From: Methylococcales bacterium
GTDB lineage: Bacteria > Pseudomonadota > Gammaproteobacteria > Methylococcales > Methylomonadaceae
Assembly (NCBI GenBank): GCA_023146575.1
Contig: JAGLBU010000048.1
Coordinates: 1 to 8,020 of the forward strand
Reading direction: 5' to 3'
DNA: 8,020 nucleotides
A program made the position numbers and the translations under genes. The stretch's first letter is position 1. Each line of letters opens with the position of its first letter. Below are positions 1-6,288 of this stretch, piece by piece. Below the pieces are notes generated by a model, which saw nothing but the letters and a program-made list of their open reading frames with translations, was not told where the DNA came from and did not search any database.

Positions 1-881
1 ATTTTTTAATTACCCAATTAAAAGGTGTTCCAAAAAGTCGAATTTATCGAATTATCCGAAAAGGTGAAGTTCGAGTGAATAAAGGTCGCATTGCGGTAAA
101 ATACAAGCTGATGTTGGGCGATAGTGTCAGAATTCCGCCTGTTAGAATCGCTGAAAAATCCGAGCAAAATAATTTTATTCCAACAACACTCAAAGCAAGC
201 TTGGAAAATAATATTTTGTTTGAAGATGATTTTTTGATTGCGCTGAATAAACCTTCAGGGTTTGCGGTTCATGGTGGCACAGGTATTAATGCTGGTATTA
301 TCGAAGCTTTACGCGTCATACGCCCGAACGCACCTTTTTTAGAATTAGTACATCGGCTTGATAAAGAAACCTCAGGGTGTTTATTAATTGCCAAAAAGCG
401 CAGTGCTTTACGCAGTTTACATGAACTGTTTCGAGGTGATGGTATTGATAAAACCTACTTAGCGTTACTTTCTGGCTGTTGGCAACGAAAAAAACAATGG
501 GTGGATGCACCCTTGCTTAAAAATATCGCCAAAGGCGGTGAAAGAATGGTGTTAGTGAGCCGTGCGGGTAAATCGGCTCAAACTTTTTTTAGACGAATTC
601 AGCGATTTCAAGATGCAACTTTAGTTGAAGCGAGTCCTAAAACAGGTCGTACACATCAAATTAGAGTCCATGCCGCGCACTTAGGTCATCCTATTATTGG
701 CGATGATCGCTATGGTGATCGTCATATTAATCAACGGTTTAAACAAAAAGGCTATAAACGTTTGTTTCTTCACGCACAAAAGTTAAGCTTTACGCACCCT
801 AATACGGGCAAAATTTTAGCCCTTGAAGCCCCATTACCTGCCTTATTATCAACACTATTAACCCGTGAGACAACGTTTTAA
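1..881 (+). CDS. rluC: 23S rRNA pseudouridine synthase RluC (5'-truncated by window)
   Basis: RluC isomerises uridine to pseudouridine at three sites in 23S rRNA (955, 2504 and 2580 in E. coli numbering). The open frame runs in from the left edge with its first full codon at 3. Bases 3-74 encode an S4 RNA-binding segment (FLITQLKGVPKSRIYRIIRK...), nearly identical to my recollection of E. coli RluC. The GTG at 75 is therefore an internal valine and not the start. The catalytic domain follows. LNKPSGFAVHGG lies near its beginning, HRLDKETSG carries the catalytic aspartate (codon 360-362), and GRTHQIRVH and the C-terminal RLFLHA complete the RluA-family pattern. About 292 residues are visible against roughly 319 in E. 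coli, so only about 25-30 N-terminal residues are missing. The stop is 2 bp before the SppA-like gene, which suggests one operon. Confidence 0.96.
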   Translation, partial: FLITQLKGVPKSRIYRIIRKGEVRVNKGRIAVKYKLMLGDSVRIPPVRIAEKSEQNNFIPTTLKASLENNILFEDDFLIALNKPSGFAVHGGTGINAGIIEALRVIRPNAPFLELVHRLDKETSGCLLIAKKRSALRSLHELFRGDGIDKTYLALLSGCWQRKKQWVDAPLLKNIAKGGERMVLVSRAGKSAQTFFRRIQRFQDATLVEASPKTGRTHQIRVHAAHLGHPIIGDDRYGDRHINQRFKQKGYKRLFLHAQKLSFTHPNTGKILALEAPLPALLSTLLTRETTF

Positions 882-883
882 CT

Positions 884-1909
884 ATGCTTAAGAAATTATT
901 TGAATTTATCAAAAAACCAACCACCATGAATGAAGATGACATCCTGAATCAAGCAATGAAGACCGAAAAAGAAACAAGTGGCTCATGGGAGCGTGATATT
1001 TTAGAAAAAGTTGCATTAGCGGCCGTGGTGGAACAGCGCCGTAGTCGTCGTTGGGCTAATTTTTTTAAATCATTAATGTTTCTTTATTTAATTGGCATAT
1101 TAATGGTGATGGTTTACCCATTAATGGATAAAGAACTCTCAGGCGGTGGTAAGCCTCATACGGCAGTCATTGATATTTTAGGTGTAATTGCAGAGACAGA
1201 AGATGCAAATGCGGAAGATATTATTAAAGGCTTGCGGGCAGCGGCAAAAAATAAACAAACAAAAGGTATTATTTTAAATATTAATTCTCCAGGTGGAAGT
1301 CCTGTGCAATCAGCGTATATTTATGATGAAATTCGGCTAATTAAAGCAAAATACCCAAAATTGCCAATTTATTCAGTTGTGGGCGATATTTGTGCTTCAG
1401 GGGGTTATTATATTGCCGCTGCCAGCGATAAAATATTTGTTAATCCTGCCAGCATTATTGGCTCAATTGGGGTCATTATGAATGGCTTTGGCTTTGTGGA
1501 TGTGCTTGAAAAACTAGGCGTTGAAAGACGCTTATTAACCGCAGGTTCTCATAAAGCCATGCTCGACCCTTTTTCCCCCTCAAATGAAGTCGAAACCGCC
1601 CACATGCAAGCATTATTGGATGAGGTACACCAGCAATTTATTGATGCGGTGCGCCAAGGCCGTGGTGATCGTTTAAAAGAAACAGAAGAGATGTTTTCAG
1701 GTTTAGTTTGGACGGGCGCTAAAGGCGTTAAATTAGGACTTGCTGATGGTTTTGGCAGCGTCGATAGCATCGCTCAAAAAGAAATAGGCGCGAAAAAAAG
1801 ATTAAATTTTACGGTTCGCAAGCAATTTTTGGACGAACTTATAGGTGAATTAGGCGCGTCATTTGCACATGAATTGAACACCAAATTATTTAATTTTTCA
1901 TTACGATAA
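884..1909 (+). CDS. sppA: Short-form S49 signal peptide peptidase, SppA-like, membrane-anchored
   Basis: This is a 341-residue serine protease of family S49. The family cleaves remnant signal peptides or membrane proteins at the inner membrane. Residues 1-60 are hydrophilic and probably cytoplasmic. Residues about 61-81 form one transmembrane helix, and the rest is a ClpP-fold protease domain facing the periplasm. Within it, NSPGGSP lies at 134-140. The nucleophile Ser172 sits in CASGGYY, and Lys224 in GSHKAMLDP is the general base. The 52-residue Ser-Lys spacing matches B. subtilis SppA (Ser147/Lys199). There is one protease domain, unlike the duplicated, roughly 618-residue E. coli SppA. 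The gene begins 2 bp after rluC with no good Shine-Dalgarno, so translation may be coupled. Met15 (codon 926) is an alternative start. In Pseudomonas, an S49 peptidase also lies close to rluC. SohB is the main alternative name. Confidence 0.9.
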   Translation: MLKKLFEFIKKPTTMNEDDILNQAMKTEKETSGSWERDILEKVALAAVVEQRRSRRWANFFKSLMFLYLIGILMVMVYPLMDKELSGGGKPHTAVIDILGVIAETEDANAEDIIKGLRAAAKNKQTKGIILNINSPGGSPVQSAYIYDEIRLIKAKYPKLPIYSVVGDICASGGYYIAAASDKIFVNPASIIGSIGVIMNGFGFVDVLEKLGVERRLLTAGSHKAMLDPFSPSNEVETAHMQALLDEVHQQFIDAVRQGRGDRLKETEEMFSGLVWTGAKGVKLGLADGFGSVDSIAQKEIGAKKRLNFTVRKQFLDELIGELGASFAHELNTKLFNFSLR

Positions 1910-1929
1910 TAGTCTAATAATTCAGACTA
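1910..1929. repeat. Small inverted repeat after the S49 gene
   Basis: TAGTCT (1910-1915) and AGACTA (1924-1929) form a perfect 6-bp inverted repeat around an 8-base loop. It begins directly after the stop codon of the S49 peptidase gene. The stem is short and only one third GC, and no T-run follows, so it is a poor intrinsic terminator. It overlaps the direct repeat described separately and could equally be part of an operator or chance. Confidence 0.3.
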
Positions 1930-1935
1930 AATTCA
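1919..1935. promoter_or_regulatory. Candidate PhoP/OmpR-type direct-repeat operator
   Basis: The hexamer AATTCA occurs at 1919-1924 and again at 1930-1935. The copies are separated by 5 bp, giving an 11-bp period; on the other strand they read TGAATT-N5-TGAATT. OmpR/PhoB-family regulators bind as head-to-tail dimers to such repeats, and the enterobacterial PhoP box is a hexamer repeated with the same 5-bp spacing. The repeat lies 52 bp upstream of the PepSY-like start and therefore upstream of a PhoP-like regulator, a natural place for autoregulation. The repeat itself is seen; its function is inferred. The region is AT-rich and a chance origin is possible. I could not find a convincing -35/-10 pair beside it. 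Confidence 0.35.
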
Positions 1936-1986
1936 ACTACTTTGTGCAATAATAACGAGATATTTTTTCTAAAAATTGGAATATCT

Positions 1987-2259
1987 ATGAAACCTTCTTT
2001 CAACGTTATCATTTTATTTTTTTTATCACTGACGGTTTCTTTTGCAGAACCTAATGTCGCCATTCCAGCGCTGACATTAGATCAGGCAATCAATAAACTC
2101 ACAAAAGGCACACAAAGTAAGGTGTTAAAGGCAAAGACCAAATTAATTAGCGAAAAACCGATTCATTCGATCCGAATTTTAACCGAAAAAGGTCGACTGA
2201 AACGGGTTGATATTGATGCTACGACAGGGCGTTTAGTTGATCAATCAATGGAAAAATAA
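1987..2259 (+). CDS. Small secreted PepSY-like protein
   Basis: This encodes a 90-residue protein if translation starts at ATG 1987. The frame can be read back to a TTG at 1942, but that would put 15 polar residues before an obvious signal peptide. A TTGGA sequence just upstream of 1987 could serve as a weak ribosome site. Residues 1-20 form a classical Sec signal (MKPS, hydrophobic core, VSFA) with likely signal peptidase I cleavage after Ala20. The mature part of about 70 residues has a PepSY-like pattern: LDQAINKL helix, then KVLKAKTKL, a strand pair around SIRILTEKGRLKRVDID, and the closing ATTGRLV. PepSY modules are periplasmic or extracellular, proposed to bind peptides or restrain proteases, and are often encoded beside two-component genes. 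Here the response-regulator gene starts 5 bp downstream, so cotranscription is likely. The exact function is unknown. Confidence 0.8.
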   Translation: MKPSFNVIILFFLSLTVSFAEPNVAIPALTLDQAINKLTKGTQSKVLKAKTKLISEKPIHSIRILTEKGRLKRVDIDATTGRLVDQSMEK

Positions 2260-2264
2260 AAAAT

Positions 2265-2939
2265 ATGCGTATTCTAGTGGTTGAGGATGAAAAAATATTA
2301 TGCCAACAAATACAAAATTTTTTTGTCGCTAAACGATTTGTGGTTGATTGTGCCTATAACGGTGAAGATGGTTATTATTTAGCCACAGAATTTCCGATTG
2401 ATGCGGCTATTATTGATATAGGATTACCTGATATTTCAGGAATGGAATTAATTAAACGCCTTCGCACTCAAAACATTGATATTCCCATCTTATTACTTAC
2501 AGCACGCACACGCTGGCAAGATAAAGTCAAAGGTTTAGAAGCGGGGGCGGATGACTATTTGTCAAAGCCATTTCATTATGAAGAGCTGGAAGCTAGAATT
2601 AATGCCTTGATTCGTCGTTCAATGGGCAGCTCTCAACCGATTTTAAATTATAAAAATATAAAGTTAGACACCTTAGCTCAAATAGTTTCGGTGAATGACA
2701 AGGTGGTGGATTTAACCGCATTTGAATATAAAGTATTAGAATATTTAATGTTTCGGCGTGGTGAAATTATCTCCAAAGCCGTTTTAACCGATCATATTTA
2801 TGAAGAAGATTTTGATCGGGATAGTAACGTTATTGAAGTATTTGTTGGGCGTTTACGAAAAAAAATCGACCCTAAGGGCATCACCAAACCTATTGAAACT
2901 TTACGTGGTCGAGGTTATCGAATTTCAAACGAGATTTAA
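2265..2939 (+). CDS. PhoP-like OmpR-family response regulator
   Basis: This is a 224-residue two-component transcription factor acting in the cytoplasm. The receiver domain (about 1-115) has the acidic pair Glu7-Asp8, phosphoacceptor Asp51 in AIIDIGLPD, Thr79 in LLLTA and Lys101 in KPF, all intact. The winged-helix DNA-binding domain (about 125-222) has LTAFEY, the recognition-helix region NVIEVFVGRLRKK and the C-terminal hairpin LRGRGYRI. Phrases such as GLPD, LTAR-x-WQDKV, GADDY-x-x-KPFH, LTAFEY and GRLRKKI resemble E. coli PhoP more than QseB or OmpR. It follows the PepSY-like gene by 5 bp. No histidine kinase follows: the next gene is convergent prmC with 14 bp between the stop codons. 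Its kinase must be elsewhere, or it is a true orphan. The PhoP-like assignment is fairly sure; orthology and regulon are not. Confidence 0.92.
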   Translation: MRILVVEDEKILCQQIQNFFVAKRFVVDCAYNGEDGYYLATEFPIDAAIIDIGLPDISGMELIKRLRTQNIDIPILLLTARTRWQDKVKGLEAGADDYLSKPFHYEELEARINALIRRSMGSSQPILNYKNIKLDTLAQIVSVNDKVVDLTAFEYKVLEYLMFRRGEIISKAVLTDHIYEEDFDRDSNVIEVFVGRLRKKIDPKGITKPIETLRGRGYRISNEI

Positions 2940-2953
2940 ATAAAAAATTCGAT
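2917..2953 (+). terminator. Possible weak terminator between the response regulator and prmC
   Basis: ATCGAATTT (2917-2925) pairs perfectly with AAATTCGAT (2945-2953), giving a 9-bp stem with a 19-base loop that contains the regulator's stop codon. Downstream on the plus strand is a T-rich stretch with seven consecutive T at 2967-2973, about 13 bases after the stem. The stem is AT-rich, the loop long and the T-run distant, so an efficient terminator is doubtful. It is nevertheless the best hairpin in this tight convergent junction. Confidence 0.25.
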
Positions 2954-3802
2954 TCATTCTTTCTTATTTTTTTGTCCCAATGTTACTCTAGGGTTCCCTG
3001 CTAAATCTCGATACAGTTCAATTTTTTGATACAAAGCGCTTTGAAAAATTCCTTTTACAGCCTGTTGCTGATTATAGCCGTGTTCAATTAAAAGAGTTGC
3101 TTGCGGTTTTAGGTAGCTTGAGGCGGATTTTACAATCATAGCAATATCACTTAAGCCATTATGTTTTGCGACTAACGCATGGCGGGGTTCAAAACATAAA
3201 TCCCCTTGCTGTAAATGCGGATCGTTTTCGGCAATGTAAGGTGGATTACTTACAATAAGATCAAATGATTGAGGTTTCAAATCTGAAAACCAATCGCTGT
3301 TTTGAAACGATATATTTGTTGCATGATGTTTTGCAGCATTTTCTTGAGCAGTTTTTAAGGCATCTGTACTCATATCGGTTGCGATAACCATTGAATTAGG
3401 GCGTTCTAATGCCAATGTAATGCCAATAATGCCAGAACCTGTGCCTAAATCTAAGATTTTACAAGGTCGGTCTTTGGGGATAAGGATTAAACTCAATTCG
3501 ATCAATAATTCGGTATCGGCACGAGGAATTAAAATGCTGTTATTCACTGTAAAATCACGCGACCAAAATTCACGTTGCCCCGTTAAATAGGCAATGGGTT
3601 CACCTTGAGATCGGCGGATTATTAAGTATTTAAAGGTAGCGATTTCGTCAGAATTTAAAATCTTTTCAGCCCATGCGCGTAAATAGGTTCGCGGTTTTTT
3701 TAACACAAAACATAATAACACCTCAGCATCTAAGGCGGCAGACGTTGAGCTTGGGGTTAAGGTAACCGTTGCATCGGCTAATAATATGTCAATTCGTGAC
3801 AC
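2954..3802 (-). CDS. prmC: Release factor glutamine methyltransferase PrmC (HemK)
   Basis: PrmC N5-methylates the glutamine of the GGQ motif in RF1 and RF2 using S-adenosylmethionine, which speeds peptide release. The 282-residue protein has a helical N-terminal domain (about 1-80) and the motif REFWSRDF at 77-84 leading to LIPRADTELL. The SAM-binding loop is LDLGTGSGI (117-125), and the substrate-binding NPPY is at 186-189. This is the standard length and order. The PR-A-DTE variant replaces the more usual PRPDTE. The start is GTG at 3802-3800, sharing one base with the stop of prfA (TAGTG). Translation is thus probably coupled to prfA, whose product is its substrate. It is the last gene of the hemA-prfA-prmC operon and ends against the convergent response-regulator gene. 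Confidence 0.96.
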   Translation of the reverse strand: MSRIDILLADATVTLTPSSTSAALDAEVLLCFVLKKPRTYLRAWAEKILNSDEIATFKYLIIRRSQGEPIAYLTGQREFWSRDFTVNNSILIPRADTELLIELSLILIPKDRPCKILDLGTGSGIIGITLALERPNSMVIATDMSTDALKTAQENAAKHHATNISFQNSDWFSDLKPQSFDLIVSNPPYIAENDPHLQQGDLCFEPRHALVAKHNGLSDIAMIVKSASSYLKPQATLLIEHGYNQQQAVKGIFQSALYQKIELYRDLAGNPRVTLGQKNKKE

Positions 3803-4887
3803 TAATTATCGCCTAACTGGGTTAGTAATTCGGCTTGATGTTCATGAATTAGCGGTTGAATGACCTGTTCTAACGCGCCTTGCATAATATCGTCTAACTT
3901 ATATAAGGTTAGATTGATACGATGATCTGAAAGTCTGCCTTGTGGGTAATTATAGGTGCGAATTTTTTCAGAGCGATCCCCTGTGCCGACTTGTAATTTA
4001 CGTTTTTCAGATTGTTCCGCATCGTGCTTTTCTTGCTCTGCGGCTAATAATCTCGATTGTAATAATGCCATTGCCCGCGCACGATTTTTATGTTGTGAAC
4101 GCTCATCTTGACATTCCACGACAACACCTGTGGGTAAATGGGTTAAGCGCACAGCTGAATCGGTTTTATTAACGTGCTGACCACCAGAACCCGAAGCTCT
4201 AAAGGTATCAACCCGTAAATCCCCCGAATTAATTTCAATTTCGTCTATTGCTTCAGCTTCTGGCATCACAGCAACCGTACAAGCGGAAGTATGAACCCGT
4301 CCTTGTGATTCGGTTTCTGGAACGCGTTGAACTCGATGGGTTCCTGATTCAAATTTAAATTGTGAATACACATCTTGCCCTGCAATACGCAAGACAATTT
4401 CTTTAAAGCCCCCATGATCACCCCGATTTTCAGAGATAATTTCGGTTTTCCAGCCTTGTTTTTCAACATATCGTTGATACATTTTACTTAAATCGCCTGA
4501 AAAAATCGCCGCCTCATCGCCGCCTGTGCCTGCGCGAATTTCTAAATAAATATTACGGTTATCATTTGGATCTTTGGGTAATAATAAAATTTGTAATTGC
4601 TGTTGCAATTTTTCTTTTTCAGTATTAGCTTCTTTTAATTCCTCTTTTGCCATTTCACGCATTTCAGGGTCGGAATCTTGAGCCATTTCTTTCGCCCCTT
4701 CAATGGTATCTTGATTGCTTTGATACTGCTGAAAACAATCCACAATTGGTTCTAGTTGAGCGTATTCTTGACCTAAACTGCGAAATTTATTTTGATCGCT
4801 TTGTATTTCGGGTTGGGATAAAAGCGCGGCAATTTCGTGAAAACGCTCGCTTAAATGGTCTAGTTTATGTTGAATAGATGTTTTCAT
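3802..4887 (-). CDS. prfA: Peptide chain release factor 1 (RF1)
   Basis: RF1 recognises UAG and UAA stop codons in the ribosomal A site and triggers hydrolysis of peptidyl-tRNA. The 361-residue protein has the usual family length. An N-terminal helical coiled domain covers about 1-100, rich in Glu, Lys and Gln. Domain 2 contains [19 protein letters not shown], with the PxT codon-reading tripeptide at 190-192 (Pro-Glu-Thr). The GGQ catalytic motif is at 235-237 within [16 protein letters not shown]. The C-terminal [16 protein letters not shown] is typical of RF1 and rules out RF2, which has SPF in place of PxT. The ATG at 4887-4885 overlaps the hemA stop as ATGA. No Shine-Dalgarno is visible upstream of this ATG (the sequence is AAACCCCAATC), supporting translational coupling from hemA. 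Confidence 0.97.
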   Translation of the reverse strand: MKTSIQHKLDHLSERFHEIAALLSQPEIQSDQNKFRSLGQEYAQLEPIVDCFQQYQSNQDTIEGAKEMAQDSDPEMREMAKEELKEANTEKEKLQQQLQILLLPKDPNDNRNIYLEIRAGTGGDEAAIFSGDLSKMYQRYVEKQGWKTEIISENRGDHGGFKEIVLRIAGQDVYSQFKFESGTHRVQRVPETESQGRVHTSACTVAVMPEAEAIDEIEINSGDLRVDTFRASGSGGQHVNKTDSAVRLTHLPTGVVVECQDERSQHKNRARAMALLQSRLLAAEQEKHDAEQSEKRKLQVGTGDRSEKIRTYNYPQGRLSDHRINLTLYKLDDIMQGALEQVIQPLIHEHQAELLTQLGDN

Positions 4888-6143
4888 GATTGGGGTTTTA
4901 ATTTAAAAATTTCTCTGGCGGCGGCAACTAAATCAGGGCGCTCATTAATGCCTGCTTCTCGAATTTGAGCACTGGGAGTATGGATTAATTTATTGGTTAA
5001 ACTATGCGCTAAACGGGTTAAAACTGCTTCTGGGTCATCCCCTTTGCTTAATTGTGCTAAGGATTTTTGTAACATTTGCGCCCGAATAGCATCGGCTTGG
5101 AAGCGATAATCTTTAATCGTCGATTGCGCGCCTTGGGAACGAAGCCAGCCCAAAAAAGTCTCAACCTGAGTATCTATAATATCTTCGGCTTGTTCGGCGG
5201 CTTGGCGGCGAGAATTCATATTTTCATTGATGGTATTTTGCAAATCATCAACGGTATATAAATAAACGTCTTTTAATTGGGCAACTTCGGCTTCTATGTC
5301 TCTAGGGACCGCTAAATCTACCATAAAGATGGGTTTGTGTTTGCGTTTTTTAATCGCGCTTTCTAATAAGCCCTTGCCTAAAATTGGTAATTGACTGGCG
5401 GTTGATGATACCACGATGTCGGCTTCTGCAAGGTGATCGGGTAATTCAGATAAGGCGATGGCATAACCATTAAATTGTGCCGCGAGTGTATGGGCTTTAT
5501 CAAAGGTTCGATTGGCAATAATAATATGCCCAATACCTTGTTGGTGTAGATGGCGAGCGGTAAGTTCAATGGTTTCACCCGCACCAATTAATAGCGCGGT
5601 TTGTTCGCTGAGTTTGTCAAAAATTTGTTGGGCTAATTGAACGGCGGCAAAGGCAACAGACACAGGACTTGAACCAATAGCGGTATCAGTTCGAACTTTT
5701 TTAGCCGCAGAAAAAGTGTGTTGAAATAATTTACCTAAATATTTGCCCAGCGTGCCAGCGTCATTTGCCGCTTGATAGGCGGTTTTCATTTGTCCTAAAA
5801 TTTGAGGTTCACCCAAAATCATAGAATCTAACCCGCAGGCGACTCTAAAAATATGGCGAATAAAGTGATTGTCCTCATAGGTGTAAAGGTAGGGGGTGAA
5901 ATCTTGAGGATCAAGCTGTCTACTTTGTGCAATCCAGTTAATAAGTACTTGCTTATCATTGACCTCTGATTGACAATAGAACTCAGTTCGATTGCAGGTT
6001 GATAAAATGGCCGCTTCTTGAATAGGCTTGGTTTGCAACAGTTGTTGCAAGGCCGTATTTAATACATCGGCAGGGAAAGCCAGACGCTCACGAATAGAGA
6101 CGGGTGCGGTATTATAATTAATTCCTATAGCAATCAGTGTCAT
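4884..6143 (-). CDS. hemA: Glutamyl-tRNA reductase HemA
   Basis: HemA reduces glutamyl-tRNA(Glu) with NADPH to glutamate-1-semialdehyde, the first committed step of tetrapyrrole (haem, sirohaem) synthesis by the C5 pathway. The 419-residue protein matches the E. coli length of 418. The start [19 protein letters not shown] aligns directly with the family, which fixes the ATG at 6143. Catalytic Cys50 lies in [20 protein letters not shown] (110-120) is the family signature. The NADPH-binding Rossmann loop is GAGET (187-191), followed by ANRT at 210-213. [11 protein letters not shown] (274-284) and the C-terminal helical dimerisation domain complete the enzyme. It is the first gene of the operon, with a promoter candidate at 6205-6178. 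The immediate upstream sequence (AAAGCCCTCTAT) is a poor ribosome site. Confidence 0.97.
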   Translation of the reverse strand: MTLIAIGINYNTAPVSIRERLAFPADVLNTALQQLLQTKPIQEAAILSTCNRTEFYCQSEVNDKQVLINWIAQSRQLDPQDFTPYLYTYEDNHFIRHIFRVACGLDSMILGEPQILGQMKTAYQAANDAGTLGKYLGKLFQHTFSAAKKVRTDTAIGSSPVSVAFAAVQLAQQIFDKLSEQTALLIGAGETIELTARHLHQQGIGHIIIANRTFDKAHTLAAQFNGYAIALSELPDHLAEADIVVSSTASQLPILGKGLLESAIKKRKHKPIFMVDLAVPRDIEAEVAQLKDVYLYTVDDLQNTINENMNSRRQAAEQAEDIIDTQVETFLGWLRSQGAQSTIKDYRFQADAIRAQMLQKSLAQLSKGDDPEAVLTRLAHSLTNKLIHTPSAQIREAGINERPDLVAAAREIFKLKPQS

Positions 6144-6151
6144 ATAGAGGG

Positions 6152-6161
6152 CTTTTAAAAG
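6152..6161. repeat. 10-bp perfect palindrome in the hemA leader
   Basis: CTTTTAAAAG is its own reverse complement. It lies 8 bp upstream of the hemA start codon, downstream of the predicted promoter, and so inside the likely 5' untranslated region. It has no loop, so it is unlikely to fold as a hairpin in RNA. It could be a small protein-binding site near the ribosome entry region or simply an AT-rich coincidence. Confidence 0.2.
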
Positions 6162-6177
6162 TCATCAAATAAATTCT

Positions 6178-6205
6178 ATTTTAAATAAAATTAAGGGTTT
6201 ATCAA
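6178..6205 (-). promoter_or_regulatory. Sigma70-type promoter for hemA-prfA-prmC
   Basis: On the minus strand TTGATA (6205-6200) matches the -35 consensus at 5 of 6 positions. After a 16-bp spacer, TAAAAT (6183-6178) matches the -10 consensus at 5 of 6. A start about 7 bases downstream would give a leader of roughly 25-30 bases before the hemA ATG. This is the best promoter-like pair in the 145-bp divergent gap. The spacer is 1 bp shorter than the optimum. Confidence 0.6.
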
Positions 6206-6243
6206 AGAAGTATAAATCAACTGTCTTATTTAGCTTTTTTTTC

Positions 6244-6252
6244 TGCTACTCT
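6244..6252 (+). promoter_or_regulatory. Weak extended -10 candidate for the TPR-lolB operon
   Basis: TGCTACTCT contains a TGn extension followed by TACTCT, which fits an extended -10 element about 36 bp before the TPR gene start. At 16-18 bp upstream there is no recognisable -35, only T-rich sequence. A promoter must lie in this divergent gap if the TPR gene is independently transcribed, but this exact site is uncertain. Confidence 0.25.
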
Positions 6253-6278
6253 GTTAAAACTATTTTTATCTCAATTTG

Positions 6279-6284
6279 AGGAGG
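6279..6284 (+). promoter_or_regulatory. Strong Shine-Dalgarno of the TPR lipoprotein gene
   Basis: AGGAGG, within the longer TGAGGAGG (6277-6284), matches the anti-Shine-Dalgarno core perfectly. It lies 4 bases before the ATG at 6289. The spacing is a little tight. It is by far the strongest ribosome site in the window and confirms the start of the TPR gene. Confidence 0.8.
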
Positions 6285-6288
6285 CTTT

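Noticed and set aside
190..510. Minus-strand open frame opposite rluC
   Set aside because: It is opposite a strongly conserved RluC catalytic region and shows no domain, ribosome site or signal; a shadow of the real gene.
1942..1986. Upstream TTG start extending the PepSY-like protein by 15 residues
   Set aside because: It would bury a textbook signal peptide behind a polar stretch; ATG 1987 places the signal at the N-terminus.
3942..4172. Plus-strand open frames within prfA (also 4647-4877) and within hemA (5076-5261)
   Set aside because: They are antisense to conserved coding sequence and have no recognisable domains or ribosome sites; coincidental open frames.
4312..4320. RF1 with Pro-Glu-Thr in place of E. 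coli Pro-Ala-Thr in the codon-reading tripeptide
   Set aside because: The family motif is PxT and the middle residue varies among bacteria; the Pro and Thr are kept, so altered stop-codon recognition is not supported.
6231..6248. TAGC, eight T, GCTA arrangement in the divergent gap as a terminator
   Set aside because: The stem is only 4 bp and the T-run is inside the loop. It lies upstream of both divergent genes, where an A/T tract is more likely promoter-associated.
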